Below, piece after piece: positions 46,027 through 55,058 of a stretch of DNA of 64,000 bases. The translations under genes were made by a program, and so were the position numbers. This DNA is from Ahniella affigens (GTDB lineage: Bacteria; Pseudomonadota; Gammaproteobacteria; Xanthomonadales; Ahniellaceae). The notes under the pieces are model-generated. The model was given only the letters and a program-made list of their open reading frames with translations, had not been told where the DNA came from and searched no databases. Within the stretch, counting starts at the first letter, position 1, and every line of letters starts with the position of its first letter. The stretch is taken from assembly GCF_003015185.1 (NCBI RefSeq), contig NZ_CP027860.1, positions 5,611,001 through 5,675,000 on the forward strand, read 5' to 3'.

Positions 46027-47285
46027 TGGCTGATCAGCGTGTTGAGTTCGAAAATGGGCAGCAGGATCGCGAGCACGATCGCCAGCACGATCGCGCCGAC
46101 AAACAGAATCAGGATCGGCGACAGAATGGCGTTGGTCACGGCCATGGCTTGGCGCACATCGCGGGCCAGATGATCGGCAGACGCGTCCAGCATTTCGGCC
46201 AGCCGACCGCTTTTTTCGCCGCTGGCCACGAGCCTCAGCGTGACCGCCGGAAAGACGCGTGCCTCCGTCAGCGCCCGCCCCAGGCTCGCACCTTCGCGGA
46301 CCCGGGTGGCGGCTTTCCGCATTCCTTCGCGCAATGGCAGTCGACGCAGCGTGGGCACCGCCAGCTTGAGCGCATCCAAAACCGGAACGCCGCTGCCGAT
46401 CAGTACCGCCAGTGTCCGTGCGGCCCGCGCCGTATCGGCGGCGCGCAACAGCCGGCCGATCAACGGCAGCCGCAGCAAGGTCGCGTCCAGGCGATTGCGC
46501 ACACGTTCCTGACGTAGCAGCGCGACCGCCCCGACGATGACGATCACCAACCCAAGTAACAACCAGACGCCCTGATGCACCAGCAGATTCGAAAGGTGAA
46601 TCAGCAATTTGGTGAGCCACGGCAACTCGGCCTTGACGTTGTCGAACACCGCAACGATCTTCGGCACCACCGACGTCATCAGGCCCGTGACGACGGCCAG
46701 CGCAACCGTCAGCAGCAGCATCGGGTAGGCCAACGCAGCAATCAGGTCGCGCTGCAGCGAGTCGCGGTTCTGCGTGTATTCGGCCAGACGGCTGAGCGCC
46801 TCGCCGAGCTTGCCGGTTTGCTCGCCGGCCGCCGTGGTGGCGGGGAACAACTCCGGAAAGCTGTCGGGGAACTCCCGGAACGCATCGGCGAGCGTGCGAC
46901 CCTCCAGCACACGGGCACGGAGCGCGGCCACGACGCGCTTCAGACGCGCATCATCCGTCTCGTCCGATAGCGCCGACAATGCTTCATCAATCGGCAGGCC
47001 GGCATGAATCAACGTCGACAACTGCTCCGTCAACACGACCAGCTGCTTGCTGCCCAGACGATTGCGGCGCAGGCTGAAGTCGGCCGAGCCGCCGGGCTTG
47101 GTCTTGTCGTTGAGTTCATGCACCTCAAGCGCATTCAGGCCACGCTCGCGCAGCAACGTACGCGCCGACCGGGCGGTATCGGCTTCGATCACGCCGCGCG
47201 TGTTCTGGCCTTTGCCGTCAAGTGCGAGATATTCGAATGCTGCCAAGGGATGCGTCCGTTCGACTGATTCTCCGGATTGTGCCAA
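46023..47285 (-). CDS. gspF: Type II secretion system inner-membrane protein F
   Basis: A 420-residue GspF/PilC-family protein with two T2SSF domains. N-terminal F-x-Y-x-A-L-D-x-K-G-like FEYLALDGKGQNTRGVIEADTARSA, then QLSTLIHAGLPIDEALSAL and LAVLIGSGVPVLDALKLAVP, with three membrane spans near 195-215, 245-265 and 395-415. It is the central platform of the type II system. The start is TTG at 47285; no ATG or GTG fits. Being alone and upstream of ftsE is unusual, since gspF normally lies in the main gsp operon. Confidence 0.9.
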   Translation of the reverse strand: MAQSGESVERTHPLAAFEYLALDGKGQNTRGVIEADTARSARTLLRERGLNALEVHELNDKTKPGGSADFSLRRNRLGSKQLVVLTEQLSTLIHAGLPIDEALSALSDETDDARLKRVVAALRARVLEGRTLADAFREFPDSFPELFPATTAAGEQTGKLGEALSRLAEYTQNRDSLQRDLIAALAYPMLLLTVALAVVTGLMTSVVPKIVAVFDNVKAELPWLTKLLIHLSNLLVHQGVWLLLGLVIVIVGAVALLRQERVRNRLDATLLRLPLIGRLLRAADTARAARTLAVLIGSGVPVLDALKLAVPTLRRLPLREGMRKAATRVREGASLGRALTEARVFPAVTLRLVASGEKSGRLAEMLDASADHLARDVRQAMAVTNAILSPILILFVGAIVLAIVLAILLPIFELNTLISQ

Positions 47286-47571
47286 AGCTCGGCGTGAAAG
47301 TGTCGGACGGCGCGCACGCCGACGTGTGTTCGATTCAGGCCGATCGACTCAGCATTGGTCTGGCCAGACGCTGACGCGTCGCTTGTAGTGGGTGCTGATC
47401 CGCGTCGAACGTCAGGCGCCAGCTGCTATCCTTGGCGGATATTCCCCCAGAATGCCGACCGCTGTCGGTAACGCCGGCACCACACGGCGATCGCCCGGTC
47501 TTGACCGTGACACGAAGTGCCGCCCGGTGTCGTTCTGGTGGCTGCAGCCTTTCGAATGCTCTGGAAATACG

Positions 47572-48084
47572 ATGAACGACGATGTGGCAGTGGAACCGCT
47601 GTTGAGTGAGTGGACCGCCCGGATTCAGGCCGGTCTTGGCGCCCGCGGCATCTTGCGACCGCGACTGGTCGGGATTCAGACGGGTGGCGTATTGCTGGCG
47701 GAACATCTCGCGCGCGCGCTTAGTCCGGATCAGCCGCTGGGCCGACTCGATATCTCGTTCTATCGCGATGATCACGGCCAGATTGGATTGCACCCGAAGG
47801 TGCTGCCTTCCCATCTACCCTGGTCGATCGAAGGTGAGCATGTGTTGCTGGTTGACGACGTGCTCTACACCGGCCGCACCATTCGCGCCGCGCTGAACGA
47901 GCTGTTTGACTGGGGTCGGCCCGCGTCGGTGCAACTGGCGGTATTGATCAGCCGCGACGGCCGCGAGTTGCCGATCCAGGCCGACTACGTGGGGCGTGAC
48001 CTCACGATTGGCGCCGGTCGGCACATCAAGCTGCGAGCCGAGCCGGTGTTGCACCTCGAAACCATCCAGATTCCGGAGCGTTGA
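47572..48084 (+). CDS. pyrR: PyrR bifunctional pyrimidine regulator / uracil phosphoribosyltransferase
   Basis: A 170-residue PRTase-fold protein. The PRPP loop is VLLVDDVLYTGRTIRAAL; the N-terminal IQTGGVLLAEHLARAL and DISFYRDD match PyrR. In Firmicutes PyrR binds mRNA; in proteobacteria its role beside pyrB is less clear. Start at 47572. Its TGA overlaps the pyrB ATG (TGATG). The 286 bases upstream, shared with the divergent gspF, show no convincing attenuator. Confidence 0.92.
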   Translation: MNDDVAVEPLLSEWTARIQAGLGARGILRPRLVGIQTGGVLLAEHLARALSPDQPLGRLDISFYRDDHGQIGLHPKVLPSHLPWSIEGEHVLLVDDVLYTGRTIRAALNELFDWGRPASVQLAVLISRDGRELPIQADYVGRDLTIGAGRHIKLRAEPVLHLETIQIPER

Positions 48085-49031
48085 TGCGTCACGTTCAATT
48101 TGCCGAAGATGGCCGGCTCCGCCATCTGATCACGCTGGACGGCGTCAGCCGCCAGGAGCTCGAAGCGTTGATCGAAACAGCTTTGGCGCTTCGGCAGACC
48201 GCGCTTCGGCCAGTCAACAAGTTGCCCACGCTGCGTGGTCGCACGGTCGTCAACCTGTTCTTCGAGCCCTCCACGCGGACACGTACCAGCTTCGAGTTGG
48301 CCGCGGTACGCCTGAGTGCCGATGTCGTCAATTTCGATGTGGCGCATTCGTCGACGAAAAAGGGCGAGACCCTGATCGACACCTTGCGCACGCTCGAGGC
48401 CATGCGCTGCGACCTGTTTGTGGTGCGGCACAAGGAAAACGGCACACCGGCACTGTTGGCCGAGCATGCGCAGCCGGGCGTGGCGATCGTCAATGGTGGC
48501 GATGGCAATCACGCGCATCCTACGCAAGGCCTGCTCGATATGCTGACCATTCGACGCCACAAGGGTGAGGACTTCAGCAAGCTCAGCGTCGCCGTCATTG
48601 GCGACATTCTGCATTCACGGGTAGCGCGCTCCGACATTCAAGCGCTGAAAACGCTGGGCGTGCAGGACTTGCGACTGGCTGCGCCAGCGGAGTTGCTGGC
48701 ACCCGAACTGCGCGCCTTCGGTCAGGTGTTTGACCGCATTGATCACGCGATCGCAGGCGCCGACGTCATCATGATGCTGCGTCTGCAGAAAGAGCGCATG
48801 GATCAAGCGTTGATCGCATCGGATGCCGATTACTTCCGACAGTGGGGCTTGAGTCAGGAGCGTCTGGCGCTGGCCAAGCCCGATGCGATTGTCATGCATC
48901 CGGGCCCGATGAACCGCGAAGTCGAAATCGCCAGCAGTGTGGCGGATGGCCCGCAGTCGGTGATTCTGGAACAAGTCGGCAATGGCGTGCCCATGCGTAT
49001 GGCCGTGATGTCTCGTTTGCTTGCTGGATAA
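48084..49031 (+). CDS. pyrB: Aspartate carbamoyltransferase catalytic subunit
   Basis: A 315-residue enzyme, first committed step of pyrimidine synthesis. Motifs: VVNLFFEPSTRTRTSFELAA for carbamoyl phosphate, VVRHKENG, NGGDGNHAHPTQGLLD, AVIGDILHSRVARSD and VMHPGPMNREVEI. An in-frame TTG three bases upstream exists; the ATG has GGAG nearby. No pyrI or pyrC follows. Confidence 0.97.
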   Translation: MRHVQFAEDGRLRHLITLDGVSRQELEALIETALALRQTALRPVNKLPTLRGRTVVNLFFEPSTRTRTSFELAAVRLSADVVNFDVAHSSTKKGETLIDTLRTLEAMRCDLFVVRHKENGTPALLAEHAQPGVAIVNGGDGNHAHPTQGLLDMLTIRRHKGEDFSKLSVAVIGDILHSRVARSDIQALKTLGVQDLRLAAPAELLAPELRAFGQVFDRIDHAIAGADVIMMLRLQKERMDQALIASDADYFRQWGLSQERLALAKPDAIVMHPGPMNREVEIASSVADGPQSVILEQVGNGVPMRMAVMSRLLAG

Positions 49032-49044
49032 TTGGGAGAGCTGC

Positions 49045-50304
49045 ATGTCGCGCTTGATCTGGATCTGTTTCGCCTGCTTGCTGAGTGGTTTCGCGCACGC
49101 CGATTTTGGTCTGCCGCCGGAAGTCAAATTGCCGGCCCAGGTTGGCGTGTCCGACGGTCAGGAGCTCTTGCACGAGGATCTGGCCGAAGCGAGCTTTCAG
49201 CAGGACGCGACGGGCGCCGAGAGCGTGGTCCGCCGTGGTGAGCACTTCAAGCGTTGGTTGCGCTACACGCCCGCCGCGGGCGAGCCCGCGCTGGGCTTTT
49301 ACAACGGTTCTGAGGAACGCATATTCAATGCCGTTGCGGCGACCCTGAAACAAGCAGGATGGCAGCAGGTATACGTCGATGAGACCAAAGCATCGAGTGT
49401 GTTTCATTATCAGAAGCCTGGGCGCGAACTCTGGCTCCGCATGGATAACGATGCGCCGCAGGCCTATGTGGGACTGGAGCTCATTGTGCCGGCGTCGGTT
49501 GTGCAAACCTGGCAACACCCCGTGCCAAAGGCGACTGCGGAAGCGGTGGCGAGTGCTCAGAACTTCCCTTATTTGAACCCGATGCCGGGCTCCAGCGCGC
49601 CCGAAGGTGCGCGCGCGGACGGGCCGCTCGATGTGAGTCTGGCATTCGGCGCGAATGCGTCGACTGATCCGGTGTTGGTCGGTTCAGCCGTGCAGACGCG
49701 TAGCTACCAAGGACCAAAGACCTTGTCGACCCTGCAATTCATGACCGAGCAGCGCGCAGCGTTGAAACAGGCTGGGTGGCAACTGCTGTTTCCGAAGGAC
49801 GATGCCGACCACGAAACCGGATTGCTGATCGCGCACTACCAGCAGCAAGGCCGCAACCTCTGGGTTCGGATGAGCATTGAATTCGGTGCCCGCTACGCCT
49901 ATCAAGTCGTCGATCTGGGTGCCGAGGATTGGGCGGCCGCCCTCAAGAAGGATTGCTCATTGCCGATTTATGGCGTGCAGTTCGACACGAACCAGGCCAC
50001 GCTGAAATCGGCTTCCGAAAGCGTGTTGCAGAAGGCGCTCGCCACCATTCAAGCGGTGCCAACCGGGGTCATCGAAGTCCAAGGTCATACCGATGCGGTA
50101 GGCGATGACGCCAGCAATCAGGCACTGTCAGATCGCCGCGCCAAGGCCGTGTTGACTTGGCTGACCAGCCATGGGGTGCCCCTGGCGCGTCTGCAGGCGA
50201 AGGGGTATGGAGAGACCCAGCCGATCGCCGACAACGATTCAGATACGGGTCGCGCGCGCAACCGTCGGGTTGCACTGCATCTGGCTGGATGTAGCAAACC
50301 CTGA
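49045..50304 (+). CDS. OmpA-family peptidoglycan-binding protein
   Basis: A 419-residue secreted protein. Signal peptide MSRLIWICFACLLSGFAHA. Two similar halves (about 35-160 and 195-300) each contain a Tyr/Trp-rich QAGWQxxxxxxx...HYQ-x-GR-x-LW-x-R-M segment. The C-terminal OmpA domain (about 305-415) shows YGVQFDTNQATLKSASE and VQGHTDAVGDDASNQALSDR, the peptidoglycan-binding pattern. It anchors an unknown module to the cell wall. Start at 49045 has GGGAG upstream. Confidence 0.88.
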   Translation: MSRLIWICFACLLSGFAHADFGLPPEVKLPAQVGVSDGQELLHEDLAEASFQQDATGAESVVRRGEHFKRWLRYTPAAGEPALGFYNGSEERIFNAVAATLKQAGWQQVYVDETKASSVFHYQKPGRELWLRMDNDAPQAYVGLELIVPASVVQTWQHPVPKATAEAVASAQNFPYLNPMPGSSAPEGARADGPLDVSLAFGANASTDPVLVGSAVQTRSYQGPKTLSTLQFMTEQRAALKQAGWQLLFPKDDADHETGLLIAHYQQQGRNLWVRMSIEFGARYAYQVVDLGAEDWAAALKKDCSLPIYGVQFDTNQATLKSASESVLQKALATIQAVPTGVIEVQGHTDAVGDDASNQALSDRRAKAVLTWLTSHGVPLARLQAKGYGETQPIADNDSDTGRARNRRVALHLAGCSKP

Positions 50305-50451
50305 CGAAGCGCGGTTCGGGGCAGCGTCCCTACCGCAGTCCGGGATTCCGATCCGTTCCACGGTGGATGCCCGTAGCGCCTCTGCCTGCGTTCAACCCGA
50401 CATTCACGCAAGCCCGCTACAATGGCGGGCCCCGTTCAGGCTTTTGTGCTC

Positions 50452-51009
50452 ATGAGTCGTTACAGCCAGACCTCCGAACCGATTCGCTTCGAGCGCGACT
50501 GTGAAGTCGTCATGGTGCCATCGGGCGACGTGGTCAACTTGCCCGCCGGCCAGGTTGGGTATATCACCCAGGCATTGGGCGGCAGTTTCACCGTGTTTGT
50601 CGAGGGCAACCTGTTCCGGGTCAAGAATCAGGACGCCGATGCCCTTGGCAAGGAGCCGATGCCCCTGCCAGAAGTGCCAGAAAACGCCAGTGACGAGGAA
50701 TTCGAAAAGGCCGTGTGGTCGCAGCTTCGAACCTGCTTCGATCCGGAGATTCCGGTCAATATCGTCGATCTCGGCCTGGTCTATACCTGCGATATCACGC
50801 GCCAGGACGACGGCCAGCGCAAAGTGGCTGTGCAGATGACATTGACCGCGCCTGGCTGTGGCATGGGGGATATTTTGGTCACCGATGTGCGCGACAAGAT
50901 TGAACTGCTGCCCAAAGTGGCCGAGGCCGATGTCGAGCTCGTGTTTGACCCGCCCTGGAACCAGTCGATGATGTCGGACGTCGCGAAGCTTGAAACCGGC
51001 ATGCTGTAG
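50452..51009 (+). CDS. sufT: Fe-S cluster assembly protein SufT
   Basis: A 185-residue protein with an N-terminal small beta domain (VVMVPSGDVVNLPAGQVGYITQALGGSFTVF) and the MIP18/DUF59 domain (CFDPEIPVNIVDLGLVYTCDI, MTLTAPGCGMGDILVTDV). SufT is needed for maturation of some Fe-S proteins. A TACAAT box at 50418-50423 may be its -10 element. Start at 50452; it stands alone rather than in a suf operon. Confidence 0.92.
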   Translation: MSRYSQTSEPIRFERDCEVVMVPSGDVVNLPAGQVGYITQALGGSFTVFVEGNLFRVKNQDADALGKEPMPLPEVPENASDEEFEKAVWSQLRTCFDPEIPVNIVDLGLVYTCDITRQDDGQRKVAVQMTLTAPGCGMGDILVTDVRDKIELLPKVAEADVELVFDPPWNQSMMSDVAKLETGML

Positions 51010-51119
51010 CGCTGAGATCGTCGAATCTGAATCAGTCTTGACTGCTATCATCACTGGCGTCAACGGGATACGCGGGGCCACGTTCTGTCGTGTATTCCAC
51101 CCCGACTGAGGAGGTCTCA

Positions 51120-51509
51120 ATGAAGACGAAGTTGTCTCTGATCCTGTCTGCAGCATTGCTGAGCCTTTGTGCCCTGAGTGTGCACGCCGATGATTCGCGC
51201 TACCTGGGCAGCACCAAGCTCGCGCACCACGAGAATGACCTGGACCTGATCAAGACGCGCTGCAAACCGCGCATCAATGCGATCAAGCTCAAGGCCAAGC
51301 ATGGTCAGGTCGAAATCGAGAGTCTTTGGGTGCGCTTCCGCGATGGCAGCACCGATACGCTGCATGTTCGCGACCGCATCGCCCAAGGTGGCGAAACGCG
51401 CTGGATCGATCTCGAAGGCGGCAAACGCTGCGTCGTGCAGATCGGTGTGATCGGTGATACCGAGCTGTCGCTGGATCGCGCCCGGGTCGATGTCTACGGC
51501 CGCTACTAA
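51120..51509 (+). CDS. Secreted DUF2541-like protein
   Basis: A 129-residue protein with a signal peptide (MKTKLSLILSAALLSLCALSVHA) and a beta-rich mature part (SRYLGSTKLAHHENDLDLIK, IESLWVRFRDGSTDTLHVRD, RWIDLEGGKRCVVQIGVIGD). This resembles DUF2541 (E. coli YaaI group). Function unknown. Start at 51120 has AGGAGG upstream; ndh follows after 11 bases. Confidence 0.78.
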   Translation: MKTKLSLILSAALLSLCALSVHADDSRYLGSTKLAHHENDLDLIKTRCKPRINAIKLKAKHGQVEIESLWVRFRDGSTDTLHVRDRIAQGGETRWIDLEGGKRCVVQIGVIGDTELSLDRARVDVYGRY

Positions 51510-51520
51510 GCCCTGTTGCA

Positions 51521-52819
51521 ATGACTGATCGCGTCCAGGGAACGGACCCATCCTTGAAGCCGCAGGTGCTGATCATCGGCGGCGGCTTCGGCGGCTTGTG
51601 GGCCACGCGCGCGCTGGCGTCAGCGCCCGTCGATATCACGCTGATCGATCGCACCAATCACCATCTGTTTCAGCCATTGCTCTATCAAGTGGCGACGGCC
51701 GGCCTGTCGGCGCCGGATATCGCCGCGCCACTGCGACATATCCTACGCAGCCAGCGCAACGTTACCGTGCTGATGGGCGAGGTCACGGGCATCGATGTCA
51801 GCAAGCAGTTGGTGATGATCGGCAATGAGCCTTTGCGCTACGACTATTTGATTGTGGCTGCCGGCGCGACTCATGCGTATTTCGGGAACGACGCGTGGCA
51901 GCAACACGCCCCGGGTTTGAAAACGCTGGAAGACGCATTTGGTATACGCGCGCGAATGCTGGCGGCGTTTGAGGCTGCTGAGCGCACCGACGATCCAATT
52001 GCGCGCGCCCGGCACCTTCGTTTTGCCGTGATTGGTGGCGGTCCCACGGGTGTCGAGCTGGCGGGCACGTTGGCGGAAATCGCCCGGCATACGCTACCGA
52101 GAGAGTTTCGTCGCGCCGATCCACGTCGGGCCGAGATTCATCTGATCGAAGCTGGACCGCGTGTACTGGCAAGCATGCCGGAGTCACTGTCAGAGAGCGC
52201 GTGTCGGCAACTGACCAAGCTCGGCGTGCAAGTGCATACAGGGACTCCGGTCACTGTGATCGATGCGGATGGCCTGATGCTCGGTCCGAACCGCATCGAA
52301 GCCAGTACGGTGCTCTGGGCAGCGGGCGTTGCCGCGTCACCACTCGGTGCGTCGTTGCCAGCTGAGCGGGATCGGGCCGGACGCGTCAAGGTTGATCCCG
52401 ATCTCAGTGTGCCAGGACATCCAAACGTGTTCGTCATTGGGGATCTGGCGTCAATCCAATGCGACGGCAAGCCCGTTCCCGGCGTGGCGCCAGCTGCCAA
52501 GCAAATGGGGCGCCATGTCGCGGCCCGAATCCGCCAAATGCTGGCGGGCAAATCAGACCGGCCGGCATTCCGGTACGTCGATTTTGGCAATCTGGCGACG
52601 ATCGGTCGCCTGGCGGCGGTGGTTGATCTGCGCGGGGTTCGATTTGCCGGCGCAAGCGCGTGGCTGTTCTGGCTGTTCGCGCATCTCTTTTTTCTGATTG
52701 GATTCCGGAACCGATTGGTCGTGTTGATCAACTGGGCGATCAGCTATCTGACGTATCAGCGCGCCGCGCGCGTCATTATCGGCACGCCAAAACCTGACCC
52801 AATAAAAAACCCGGCCTGA
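51521..52819 (+). CDS. ndh: Type II NADH dehydrogenase (NDH-2)
   Basis: A 432-residue FAD enzyme that passes electrons from NADH to quinone without pumping protons. FAD site VLIIGGGFGGLWATRALA, NADH site FAVIGGGPTGVELAGTLAEI, second FAD motif VFVIGDLAS, and a C-terminal membrane-binding helix (about 370-405, AWLFWLFAHLFFLIGFRNRL). Its stop lies inside a bidirectional terminator. Confidence 0.93.
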   Translation: MTDRVQGTDPSLKPQVLIIGGGFGGLWATRALASAPVDITLIDRTNHHLFQPLLYQVATAGLSAPDIAAPLRHILRSQRNVTVLMGEVTGIDVSKQLVMIGNEPLRYDYLIVAAGATHAYFGNDAWQQHAPGLKTLEDAFGIRARMLAAFEAAERTDDPIARARHLRFAVIGGGPTGVELAGTLAEIARHTLPREFRRADPRRAEIHLIEAGPRVLASMPESLSESACRQLTKLGVQVHTGTPVTVIDADGLMLGPNRIEASTVLWAAGVAASPLGASLPAERDRAGRVKVDPDLSVPGHPNVFVIGDLASIQCDGKPVPGVAPAAKQMGRHVAARIRQMLAGKSDRPAFRYVDFGNLATIGRLAAVVDLRGVRFAGASAWLFWLFAHLFFLIGFRNRLVVLINWAISYLTYQRAARVIIGTPKPDPIKNPA

Positions 52820-52833
52820 AGAGCCGGGTTTTT
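52804..52833. terminator. Bidirectional terminator between ndh and yqeY
   Basis: AAAAAACCCGGC, loop CTGAAGA, GCCGGGTTTTT. The stem includes the end of ndh and its stop codon. It serves the convergent yqeY too. Confidence 0.9.
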
Positions 52834-52853
52834 GCTGTTCAGCGTAGCTGAAC

Positions 52854-53303
52854 TCAGAGCGCGGCGAGGCGGGCCTTGACCTGCTCAGACAGCTTGCCAA
52901 GATCCGCACGGCCCGCCACTTTCGGGCGCAGCGCGCCGATCACCTTGCCCATGTCCTTCGGGCCGGTGGCGCCGATCTCGGCGATCGTCGCGTTCAGAAT
53001 ATCGAGCAGCTCCGCCTCGCTCAATTGCGCGGGCAGGTACGCCTGGATGATGACGAGTTCGGCGCGCTCGACCTCGGCGAGATCCTCGCGGCCCGCATTG
53101 CTGTACTGCTCGATCGAATCCTTGCGCTGCTTGGACATCTTTTCGAGCACGGCCAGCACCTGGCTGTCGTCGAGCGTGATGCGCTCATCGACTTCGCGCT
53201 GTTTGATCGCGGCATTGATCAAGCGGATCACGCCGAGCTTTTCCTTGAGGCCGCCCTTCATGGCGGTCTTCATGTCTTCGGTGAGTTGGGCCTTGAGGCT
53301 CAT
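52854..53303 (-). CDS. yqeY: GatB/YqeY domain protein
   Basis: A 149-residue protein with the YqeY family pattern: LTEDMKTAMKGGLKEKLGVIRLINAAIKQ, then QYSNAGREDLAEVERAELVIIQAYLP and TGPKDMGKVIGALRPKVAGRADLG. The domain resembles the tRNA-binding part of GatB; its role alone is unknown. AAGGAG lies six bases before the ATG. rpsU lies upstream on the same strand. Confidence 0.94.
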   Translation of the reverse strand: MSLKAQLTEDMKTAMKGGLKEKLGVIRLINAAIKQREVDERITLDDSQVLAVLEKMSKQRKDSIEQYSNAGREDLAEVERAELVIIQAYLPAQLSEAELLDILNATIAEIGATGPKDMGKVIGALRPKVAGRADLGKLSEQVKARLAAL

Positions 53304-53471
53304 GGATTACTCCTTCTTCTTTCGGGTGCAGCAACGGCCGACTCGTCACTGCAGGGTGGGGTTTGGACCCCAGGAACGCCGTGGGATTCGTGTTGTTGCC
53401 AGTGGGCTTGGTGCCTTTGCTCAGATCAGATGGATCGGGCGGGGAGCTTTTGCGGACTGAGACAACACAAA

Positions 53472-53500
53472 AAGCCGACGGCACTCGCGTGGCGTCGGCT
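53472..53500 (-). terminator. Terminator after rpsU
   Basis: Arms AGCCGACG (53473-53480) and CGTCGGCT (53493-53500) with an inner CAC/GTG pair. On the minus strand the hairpin is followed by TTTTTGTGTT. It lies 22 bases past the rpsU stop and would limit read-through to yqeY. Confidence 0.8.
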
Positions 53501-53521
53501 CTTGATGTGTTGCAACCGCAA

Positions 53522-53737
53522 TCAATACATGCGTTTGCGCTTGGTCACATCGCGGGAGACGCGACGCGAGTTGCGCTTGACCGCGGCAGCGGCCTTGCGC
53601 TTGCGCTCTTGCGTCGGCTTTTCATAGAACTCGCGCTTGCGGGTCTCGGCAAGAATGCCGGCCTTTTCGCACGAGCGCTTGAAGCGGCGCAGGGCAAACT
53701 CGAATGGCTCGTTTTCGCGGACTTTGACGGATGGCAT
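53522..53737 (-). CDS. rpsU: 30S ribosomal protein S21
   Basis: A 71-residue very basic protein. [24 protein letters not shown] is the S21 signature, followed by the Arg/Lys-rich C-terminal helix. It binds near the 16S 3' end and helps translation initiation. Start at 53737 gives the standard N-terminus MPSVKV. Confidence 0.97.
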   Translation of the reverse strand: MPSVKVRENEPFEFALRRFKRSCEKAGILAETRKREFYEKPTQERKRKAAAAVKRNSRRVSRDVTKRKRMY

Positions 53738-53758
53738 GAAGGCTCCAAAAAGCATAGG

Positions 53759-53777
53759 CCGCAGGAAATGCCTGCGG
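53759..53777 (-). promoter_or_regulatory. Hairpin in the rpsU leader
   Basis: CCGCAGG-N5-CCTGCGG forms a perfect 7-base stem inside the predicted 45-base leader, ending 21 bases before the rpsU ATG. It could control S21 translation, but no such element is proven in this group. Confidence 0.4.
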
Positions 53778-53788
53778 AAGGGGCGCGC

Positions 53789-53817
53789 ATCATAATCAGG
53801 TCTGCGCCGGAATGCAA
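53789..53817 (-). promoter_or_regulatory. Sigma-70 promoter of rpsU
   Basis: On the minus strand TTGCAT (53812-53817), a 17-base spacer, then TATGAT (53789-53794), five of six matches to the -10 consensus. The start point would be near 53782. Confidence 0.65.
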
Positions 53818-53978
53818 AATCTTCGTTAAAGAAATTTTGTGAATCCGTCAGAATCGTTCAGGCAGGCGGCCGCCAAAATGGCGACCGATCTGGTCGCGCG
53901 CGACAAAAAGTGCCAGATAATTCAAGACGTTGTGGGGATCAGGGCGACCAGCGCCGGTAGATGCGCGCGCCCGCGGCT

Positions 53979-54824
53979 TCACGGCGCCTCCGGTTCCGGT
54001 TTGAAACCGGCGGCCACGCCAACATCGGCCACCAGGTTGACCAGTTCGTAGCACAGGGTGATCGTGTGCTCGTCGCCGCTCCAGTACGCATTCGGGGTGC
54101 CGCATTCCCGACCCACCAGTCGGATCATTGCCTCGCCTTCCGGAAACCGGAACTGTTTCAGCATCGCGGCCAGTTCTTCCAGCACCTGCCATTCCTGCAC
54201 CAGGCTGGCGGCTGCCTGATTGGCTTCCGACGCCGCCGGCTGGTATTTGACCGGGACCAGAAAGCCGTCCAACTGCATCGGCGCCCGCGCCGTGTTGCCA
54301 CTCAGGTAGGCCCGCCAAGACTGGTCGTTCTGCTGGGCTTCTGGAATGCACGATTCGCGCCGGTCTTCCGGCAGGTGCGTGCGCCCGGCAAGCGGGCCCA
54401 TCGTCTGCGGGTCCGTGCCATAGAGCAGGCAGATGATTTGATAGCCGCGCTGCTCGTCGATGCCATGCTCGTCCCACCAGGCCAGCTGTTCGCGGCTCAG
54501 CTCGCTGTGTTCACCCAGTGCCAGCCACCATTCGACCGCGGCGATCGCGTCGCCCCCGTCTTCGCTCTCGCTCGGGCCCATCCACCACGTGGCAAAGCGG
54601 TCGGCCGCATCTTCCTCGCGGCCAAGAACCGGAATGTCGTAGAGATCGACAAAGCCATGCCCGGCTTCATGCAGCAGCACAAAGCGCAACGTGCCGCGGA
54701 CAAACTGTTGCAGATGAACGCTTTCGCGGAACATGGCCTGCGGCGGCGCGAGCCGGAAGGGTTCGGCGGCCAGCACCGAGAGGCTCAGACAACAGCTCAA
54801 CAGGCCAACGAGAAGGCGATTCAT
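53979..54824 (-). CDS. Secreted DUF4344 metallopeptidase
   Basis: A 281-residue protein with a signal peptide (MNRLLVGLLSCCLSLSVLAA) and the zinc-protease helix LLHEAGHGFVDLYDIPVLGREEDAAD, where the two His bind zinc, Glu is catalytic and a later Glu/Asp may be the third ligand. This is the DUF4344 family. Substrate unknown. Start at 54824; the in-frame extension upstream is not supported. Confidence 0.85.
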   Translation of the reverse strand: MNRLLVGLLSCCLSLSVLAAEPFRLAPPQAMFRESVHLQQFVRGTLRFVLLHEAGHGFVDLYDIPVLGREEDAADRFATWWMGPSESEDGGDAIAAVEWWLALGEHSELSREQLAWWDEHGIDEQRGYQIICLLYGTDPQTMGPLAGRTHLPEDRRESCIPEAQQNDQSWRAYLSGNTARAPMQLDGFLVPVKYQPAASEANQAAASLVQEWQVLEELAAMLKQFRFPEGEAMIRLVGRECGTPNAYWSGDEHTITLCYELVNLVADVGVAAGFKPEPEAP

Positions 54825-54970
54825 TTTTTTGGGGCTCCAAGGGCGGTTTGGGCGTGCGCTGCTGTTTGATTTGGCAGTGCGAGCCGGTGCGGTCAAGTCA
54901 GCAATCGTCACGATCGCGTTGACCGGTGCGCGCGTGCGGGCGCCAGTTTGAGCCAAGTTGGCGACCTGTC

Positions 54971-54990
54971 AGCCCCCGAAACAGGGGGCT
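54971..54990. terminator. Hairpin downstream of the deaminase gene
   Basis: AGCCCCC and GGGGGCT pair perfectly around GAAACA, 69 bases past the deaminase stop. There is no T run, so termination is uncertain. The rest of 54825-55058 shows no gene. Confidence 0.4.
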
Positions 54991-55058
54991 TCACCGCTGG
55001 TTCCGGTGGACGGACTGCCGTTTGCCATCGCGCCTGCCCGGCGCCGTCGGGTGCGCGC

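Noticed and set aside
47286-47571. Possible PyrR-controlled attenuator before pyrR
   Set aside because: I looked for a conserved anti-antiterminator and terminator pair and found no convincing stem with a T run.
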